From Campylobacterota bacterium (lineage in GTDB: Bacteria > Campylobacterota > Campylobacteria > Campylobacterales > QNZT01): a DNA stretch of 37,488 nt. Under the pieces are notes generated by a model, which did no database searches, was not told the DNA's origin, and worked only from the letters and a program-made list of their open reading frames with translations. Of this stretch, positions 33,314-37,488 are shown one piece after another. The number at the start of each line of letters is the position of its first letter. Positions within the stretch are counted from its first letter, which is position 1. The stretch is taken from positions 1 to 37,488 of the forward strand of contig JAHZKW010000140.1 in NCBI GenBank assembly GCA_022600175.1, written 5' to 3'. The translations under genes were made by a program, and so were the position numbers.

Positions 33314-33862
33314 ATGAAAAAGAAATTTAACCTATTTTATCTAATACTAGTTTTTATCGGACTAAACACACTATTGGCAGCCAACGAAAACTTTTACCTG
33401 CTCCCTAAAGATGCAGACAAAGCCTTGGGAGCTATTACTAAAAATATCGACCAATCCAAAAAATCCATTAAAATTACAATTTATAATTTTACCCATAAAA
33501 AGATAGCAAAGAGGTTAAAAAATGCTGCACGAAGAGGGGTAAAAGTTGAAATAATTTTTGATGAACGCTCTGCCAATGAACAAAAGAAAAGAAGCATGCT
33601 CTACTATCTTGCAAAATATAAAAATATTACTGTTTATAAACTCAAAGGAAAGATCTCTAAAAATAGAAAATATCATGGAATTATGCATCTCAAAACGGCA
33701 CTATTTGATCATAGAACTGTACTTTTTGGCTCTGCAAACTGGAGTCACTCAGCCTTTGGGAAAAACTATGAGCTTATTTATCTAACTAAAGAGTACGCAA
33801 TAGCAAAAAAATTTAATAAATATTTTGATGAACTAAAAAAAATCAGTACAAAGTTTAAATAG
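33314..33862 (+). CDS. Secreted phospholipase-D-family nuclease
   Basis: 182 aa. A hydrophobic signal peptide (KFNLFYLILVFIGLNTLLAA) is followed by a single PLD-like domain whose HKD motif is HLKTALFDHRTVLFGSANWS. One HKD per chain is typical of the Nuc-type endonucleases, which dimerise. Many basic residues (KKRSMLYYLAKYKNITVYKLKGKISKNRKYH) suit nucleic acid binding. Probable periplasmic or secreted DNase. The gene is opposite in strand to the conserved block around it, ends flush against fliR, and has a weak ribosome site. Confidence 0.8.
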   Translation: MKKKFNLFYLILVFIGLNTLLAANENFYLLPKDADKALGAITKNIDQSKKSIKITIYNFTHKKIAKRLKNAARRGVKVEIIFDERSANEQKKRSMLYYLAKYKNITVYKLKGKISKNRKYHGIMHLKTALFDHRTVLFGSANWSHSAFGKNYELIYLTKEYAIAKKFNKYFDELKKISTKFK

Positions 33863-34627
33863 TTAAAGTAAAAGTTTCAAAAACTCAAAAGAGGCAAGAA
33901 ACTCTCGTTTAAAAAGTGTAAGAATCGCTCCCAATACGGCAGTCAAAACCATAATCGATAAAAAGATTTTAATAGGAAAACCAACTACTAAAAGGTTGAA
34001 TTGAGGCATTGTTTTCATCAGCATTCCAAAGATAACATCAGAGAGTATTGAGAGTGCGATAATAGGAAAAGAGATAATAAACCCCATCACAAATAGATGC
34101 TTCATCGCACTACTCAAATACTCCCATATAAATGGCTCAGGATAAAAACCACCTAACGCTATCGTCCCCATCGTCTCATTAAGAAAAAGTAGTATGAGAT
34201 GATGTCCATCAAAGGCAAGTAACATAATAAGTGCCATCAATGTTAAAATTTGTGAAATGATAGGTGCATTCACACCAGTACTGGGATCAACGACCGATGC
34301 CATTGAAAAACCCATTACCATGGCTATCTGCATACCAGCTAATCCCAATGCACCAAAAATCATATTTAGTACCACTCCAGCGATGAGTCCTAACATCAAT
34401 TCACTCACTATCATTAATCCAATATGACTTGCATCAATTGGGATTTCTGAAAGTGTCACTGCGGGAAAAAAGAGAATGGTCAAATAAAAAGCAACTCCTG
34501 CTTTGATGCTCATGGAGATTGACATATGAGAATAAAATGGGAAAAATGCCATCATGCCACTAATTCTCGTAAAAAGTAGAAAAAATATTATAGCGTTGTT
34601 TTGGGTAAGAATTTCAGCTAACTGCAT
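33863..34627 (-). CDS. fliR: Flagellar biosynthesis protein FliR
   Basis: 254 aa, about six membrane helices, matching FliR, part of the FliPQR gate of the flagellar type III export apparatus. Typical segments include the N-terminal FFLLFTRISGMMAFFPF, the conserved GVNAPIISQILTLMALIMLLAFDGHHLIL and PQFNLLVVGFPIKIFLSIMVL. The ATG overlaps the stop of the ABC gene (TAATG). An isolated fli gene among housekeeping genes is normal in this phylum. Confidence 0.93.
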   Translation of the reverse strand: MQLAEILTQNNAIIFFLLFTRISGMMAFFPFYSHMSISMSIKAGVAFYLTILFFPAVTLSEIPIDASHIGLMIVSELMLGLIAGVVLNMIFGALGLAGMQIAMVMGFSMASVVDPSTGVNAPIISQILTLMALIMLLAFDGHHLILLFLNETMGTIALGGFYPEPFIWEYLSSAMKHLFVMGFIISFPIIALSILSDVIFGMLMKTMPQFNLLVVGFPIKIFLSIMVLTAVLGAILTLFKREFLASFEFLKLLL

Positions 34628-35325
34628 TAAGCGATAACCGCAGTAAGCCTTTTATCTTGTAAGCGATATGCACTATTACAACGGCTTGCAATCTTTTCAT
34701 CATGTGTTACAATAAAAAGACCAGCATGATGTTTTGTAACATACTCTAACATTACATCCATCACATCATTTGCAGTTTGACGATCCAAATTCCCTGTAGG
34801 TTCATCTGCAAAAATAAGTTTTGGTTTCTTTAACATGACTCTTGCTATTGATACTCTTTGTTGTTGACCACCTGAAAGATCACTCACATTTTGTTGCAAT
34901 GTATCTTCAATTTTCAACTTTTTAATCAAACCCATATCCAGTGTTTGTCCTGAGATCAAAGAGGATATTTCCAGATTTTCTTGTACTGTAAACCCTTTAA
35001 AAAGATAATGTGATTGAAAAATAATACCAATATCATTGCGTCTGATATCTAAAAGCCTTTTATCACCCTGTTCATACATAAACCCTTTATCATAGATCAC
35101 TTCACCATGTTGTGGTTTAAGTAGCGTTGCTAAGATATGTAAAAGCGTAGACTTACCACTGCCACTTACACCTAAAACAGCGATAGATTCTCGCTCATGA
35201 ATATTAATATCAACATTTTCAAATAGAGGATAGTCAAATGCATGGGAGAGACTAGATGCATGCATAATACTTTTAGCACTTGTAGGTTTAAGACGGGGAT
35301 CTGGACGAACAATATTGCTTTCCAT
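34627..35325 (-). CDS. Orphan ABC transporter ATP-binding protein (LolD/FtsE class)
   Basis: 232 aa. Walker A GVSGSGKST, Q-loop IIFQSHYLF, signature LSGGQQQRVSIARVML, Walker B LIFADEPTGNLD and VTHD. GTAGGAG precedes the ATG at 35325, so the 20-residue N-terminal lead is kept. No permease is encoded nearby. The same orphan ATPase sits between tsf and fliR in C. jejuni (from memory), so the placement is old. The membrane partner is probably elsewhere in the genome. Confidence 0.88.
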   Translation of the reverse strand: MESNIVRPDPRLKPTSAKSIMHASSLSHAFDYPLFENVDINIHERESIAVLGVSGSGKSTLLHILATLLKPQHGEVIYDKGFMYEQGDKRLLDIRRNDIGIIFQSHYLFKGFTVQENLEISSLISGQTLDMGLIKKLKIEDTLQQNVSDLSGGQQQRVSIARVMLKKPKLIFADEPTGNLDRQTANDVMDVMLEYVTKHHAGLFIVTHDEKIASRCNSAYRLQDKRLTAVIA

Positions 35326-35361
35326 AATCTTCTCCTACTTTTTTTGAATAAGATTTAAAAC

Positions 35362-35399
35362 ATATAGAGTGTACAACAGATTATATGTACACTCTATAT
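35362..35399 (-). terminator. Terminator after tsf
   Basis: ATATAGAGTGTACA-N10-TGTACACTCTATAT has 14-base perfect arms. On the minus strand it follows the tsf stop and is followed by GTTTTAAATC, a moderately U-rich tail. It probably separates rpsB-tsf from the ABC-fliR unit. Confidence 0.65.
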
Positions 35400-35412
35400 T
35401 TATTTACGATAG

Positions 35413-36477
35413 TTATTTGAGTTGTGCTGCAACTTCTGCTGCAAAATCATCCTCTTTTTTCTCTAAGCCTTCACCAAGATCATATCTGATGTAGTCTACT
35501 AGTTCAACTGTACCACCAAGTTCAGCTGCTTTTTCTGCAACAACTTGTTCAATAGTTTTTTTGTCATCCATAACAAAAAATTGACTAAGAAGCGCTAATT
35601 GTTGATCAAGCTGTGTATTGTCAGCTACAAAACGCTCTAATTGACCTGGAATAATTCTATCCCAAATTTTCTCAGGTTTACCTTGTGCTTTAAGCTCAGC
35701 TTCCATATCAGCTTTTGCTTGCTCCATCGCTTCATCAGTTAATTGTAACTTACTCACAAATTGAGGAATTCGTTTCTCTTGTTTTTTAAGACGTCTAAGC
35801 TCTTCATTCTCTTTTTCAATATCTGCTTTAATAGCGATATTCTCTTTTTCAATAAACTCAGGATCTAAATCTTTATAACTCAAAACTGTTGGCTTCATTG
35901 CAGATGCATGCATTGCGATATTTTTAAGAAGTTCTTGAACACCTTCTGCAGTTTTTGCACTATCACATGCAGCACCAATAATAACACCTACACGTCCATT
36001 TGAATGTTCATAACCGTTAACAACACCATTTTCACCAGCTGTAATTGTAGCAAATCTTCTTACCACAACATTTTCACCAATTTTTGCAATCTCTGTACCA
36101 AAGTGTTCTTCAAAGTTTACGCCATTTACTTCTGTTTTTAAAAGCTCTTCATGTGACGTTACACCACTTGCTTGAATATGTAATGTTGTATCTTTTGTTA
36201 AATTGATAAAACCATCATTTTGCGCAACAAAGTCAGTCTCTGAGTTAATCTCACTGATAGTTGCTGTACTAAAAGTATCATTAACAACAACACGTACAAG
36301 CCCTTCGCTTGCAAGTCTGTCAGATTTTTTAGCTGCTTTTCCAAGACCTTTTTCTCTTAAAAGGTCCATTGCTTTTTCGATATCACCTTCAGTCTCAACG
36401 AGTGCTTTTTTACAGTCCATCATACCTGCACCAGAGAGTTCTCTGAGCTCTTTAACCATACCAGCAGAAATTGCCAT
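35413..36477 (-). CDS. tsf: Translation elongation factor Ts
   Basis: 354 aa. Nucleotide exchange factor for EF-Tu. N-terminal UBA-like VKELRELSGAGMMDCKKALVETEGDIEKAMDLLREKG, the EF-Tu contact ETDFVAQNDGF, and a long C-terminal half. It is longer than the 283-aa E. coli protein, as in other Campylobacterota. It lies three bases after rpsB and is read with it. Confidence 0.96.
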   Translation of the reverse strand: MAISAGMVKELRELSGAGMMDCKKALVETEGDIEKAMDLLREKGLGKAAKKSDRLASEGLVRVVVNDTFSTATISEINSETDFVAQNDGFINLTKDTTLHIQASGVTSHEELLKTEVNGVNFEEHFGTEIAKIGENVVVRRFATITAGENGVVNGYEHSNGRVGVIIGAACDSAKTAEGVQELLKNIAMHASAMKPTVLSYKDLDPEFIEKENIAIKADIEKENEELRRLKKQEKRIPQFVSKLQLTDEAMEQAKADMEAELKAQGKPEKIWDRIIPGQLERFVADNTQLDQQLALLSQFFVMDDKKTIEQVVAEKAAELGGTVELVDYIRYDLGEGLEKKEDDFAAEVAAQLK

Positions 36478-36480
36478 TTT

Positions 36481-37314
36481 CTACTTCTCCTCTTCTTTAT
36501 TTTCACTCTCTTTAGCTGATTCTTCAGCAGCCTCTTTGATTAATGCTTCTTTTTCTTGATCACTGATATCACCTGATGCTACTTTTGCTTCAGATGCAGT
36601 TTCACCTTCAGCTGACTCATCAATACTATCTTGTGATCTTAATGCTTTACCCTCATTAATTGCTTCAGCCATCTCTTTACAAAAAAGTTGTACTGATCTG
36701 ATCGCATCATCATTTCCTGGAATTGGAAAGTTAACAACATCGGGATCACAGTTTGTATCGATTGGTGCAATAACTGGAATACCAAGACAATTCGCTTCTT
36801 GAACAGCAATTTTCTCTTTAACCGTATCAACAATAAAAATCATATTAGGTGCTTTTTTCATATCTCTAATACCGCCAAGGTAATCAAGCAATTTTGCTTT
36901 TTTACGTGAAAGCATTAAAGCTTCTTTTTTAGTCATAAGGTCAATTTGCCCCTCTTCTTCCATCTTCTCAATAATTTCAAGTTTTCTAATTGACTTTTTG
37001 ATTGTTTGATAGTTAGTAAGCATACCACCCAACCATCTATGATTAACATATGGCATACCACAAGATTCTGCGTGCTCTTTTACAGCAGAAGTAGCTTGTT
37101 TTTTAGTACCTACGAACATGATAGTTTTACCTTCAGCTGCAGCATCTCTAACTATATTATACGTATATCTGAAGTATCTGAGTGTCTTTTGTAAATCGAT
37201 AATATAGATGTTTTTTCTCTCTCCAAAAATATATGGTTTCATTTTTGGGTTCCATCTTCTTGTTTGGTGCCCAAAGTGTACACCACATTCTAGTAAATCT
37301 TTCATTGTAACCAT
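36481..37314 (-). CDS. rpsB: 30S ribosomal protein S2
   Basis: 277 aa. [38 protein letters not shown], the conserved [15 protein letters not shown], and [29 protein letters not shown]. The C-terminal 50 residues are a charged extension rich in Glu, Ser and Ala. AAGGAG lies six bases before the ATG. First gene of the block, with a structured leader upstream. Confidence 0.97.
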   Translation of the reverse strand: MVTMKDLLECGVHFGHQTRRWNPKMKPYIFGERKNIYIIDLQKTLRYFRYTYNIVRDAAAEGKTIMFVGTKKQATSAVKEHAESCGMPYVNHRWLGGMLTNYQTIKKSIRKLEIIEKMEEEGQIDLMTKKEALMLSRKKAKLLDYLGGIRDMKKAPNMIFIVDTVKEKIAVQEANCLGIPVIAPIDTNCDPDVVNFPIPGNDDAIRSVQLFCKEMAEAINEGKALRSQDSIDESAEGETASEAKVASGDISDQEKEALIKEAAEESAKESENKEEEK

Positions 37315-37352
37315 GACAATGTCTCCTTCGTATTAAAAATTTGGTTTAGCCT

Positions 37353-37399
37353 CCACACCCGTTAGCAACGATGTTGCAACCATTCAAAGGACTGGTGTG
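37353..37399 (-). promoter_or_regulatory. Structured rpsB leader, candidate S2 autoregulatory RNA
   Basis: On the minus strand CACACC (37399-37394) pairs with GGTGTG (37359-37354). Enclosed is a second stem, GTTGCAAC-ATC-GTTGC-T-AAC (37380-37361), with one bulged base. The structure sits between a -10-like TAAAAT (minus strand, 37423-37418) and the ribosome site of rpsB. Ribosomal S2 leaders that bind S2 are known in other bacteria; this one is proposed from shape and place only. Confidence 0.45.
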
Positions 37400-37488
37400 T
37401 GTGAATTTTAGGCCTGCATTTTACTAAAAATATTTTTAATTTAATATTAATCTGCTATAGAAAATAGAAAAATCATCTTTTTTTAAAA

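Overview
The window looks like chromosomal DNA of a Campylobacterota (epsilonproteobacterial) bacterium, most like the Sulfurovum/Sulfurimonas side of the phylum. The DNA is AT-rich, with ATGA/TAATG gene overlaps, TATAAT-like -10 boxes and few clear -35 boxes. Two gene blocks keep the order I recall from Campylobacter jejuni: gapA-pgk-tpiA divergent from nadD/rsfS, and rpsB-tsf-ABC-fliR-acidic protein-gmk-tatA-argS. The exception is the first ~576 bases: clearly richer in G+C, with an open reading frame off the left edge on the minus strand that resembles marine phage structural proteins. This is either a prophage edge or a chimeric contig end.

Layout. (1) 1-576: partial phage-like gene. (2) 683-6373: TetR repressor with two inverted repeats upstream, then TolC-like channel, membrane-fusion protein and RND pump in one overlapping operon. 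(3) 6375-7451: a decayed patch with a short MarR-type protein, the 3' end of an alpha/beta hydrolase and an unassigned ORF. (4) 7452-11802: a second efflux operon (TolC-like, MacA-like, and MacB-like split into ATPase and permease), ending two bases from tpiA. (5) 11805-15703: glycolytic gapA-pgk-tpiA operon and, divergently, nadD fused in frame to rsfS. (6) 15828-16686: a PAS-only sensor and a small membrane protein. (7) 16747-23792: an M20 metallopeptidase divergent from two tandem ATP-grasp ligases (the second carrying a C-terminal helix-hairpin-helix region), a 60-aa basic ORF, a large M14 zinc carboxypeptidase with FN3 and DNRLRE-like domains, and endonuclease III. (8) 23893-25570: a Cys-tailed 79-aa protein overlapping a DUF2237 gene, and an unrecognised EF-hand-like protein. 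(9) 25599-29167: feoB-feoA-OprD-like porin behind two Fur-box-like sites. (10) 29243-37314: the conserved argS...rpsB block, interrupted by a secreted PLD-family nuclease on the opposite strand, with a structured leader in front of rpsB.

Working together: two tripartite export systems for drugs or small molecules lie next to housekeeping glycolysis. The feoBA-porin operon would take Fe(II) through the outer and inner membranes. The rpsB block joins translation, flagellar export and protein translocation. The most system-like unknown is region 7: two peptide-bond-forming ATP-grasp enzymes flanked by two carboxypeptidases, which would fit a write/erase peptide-tailing pathway. That function is inference only. 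No tRNA, rRNA, CRISPR array or insertion sequence was recognised.
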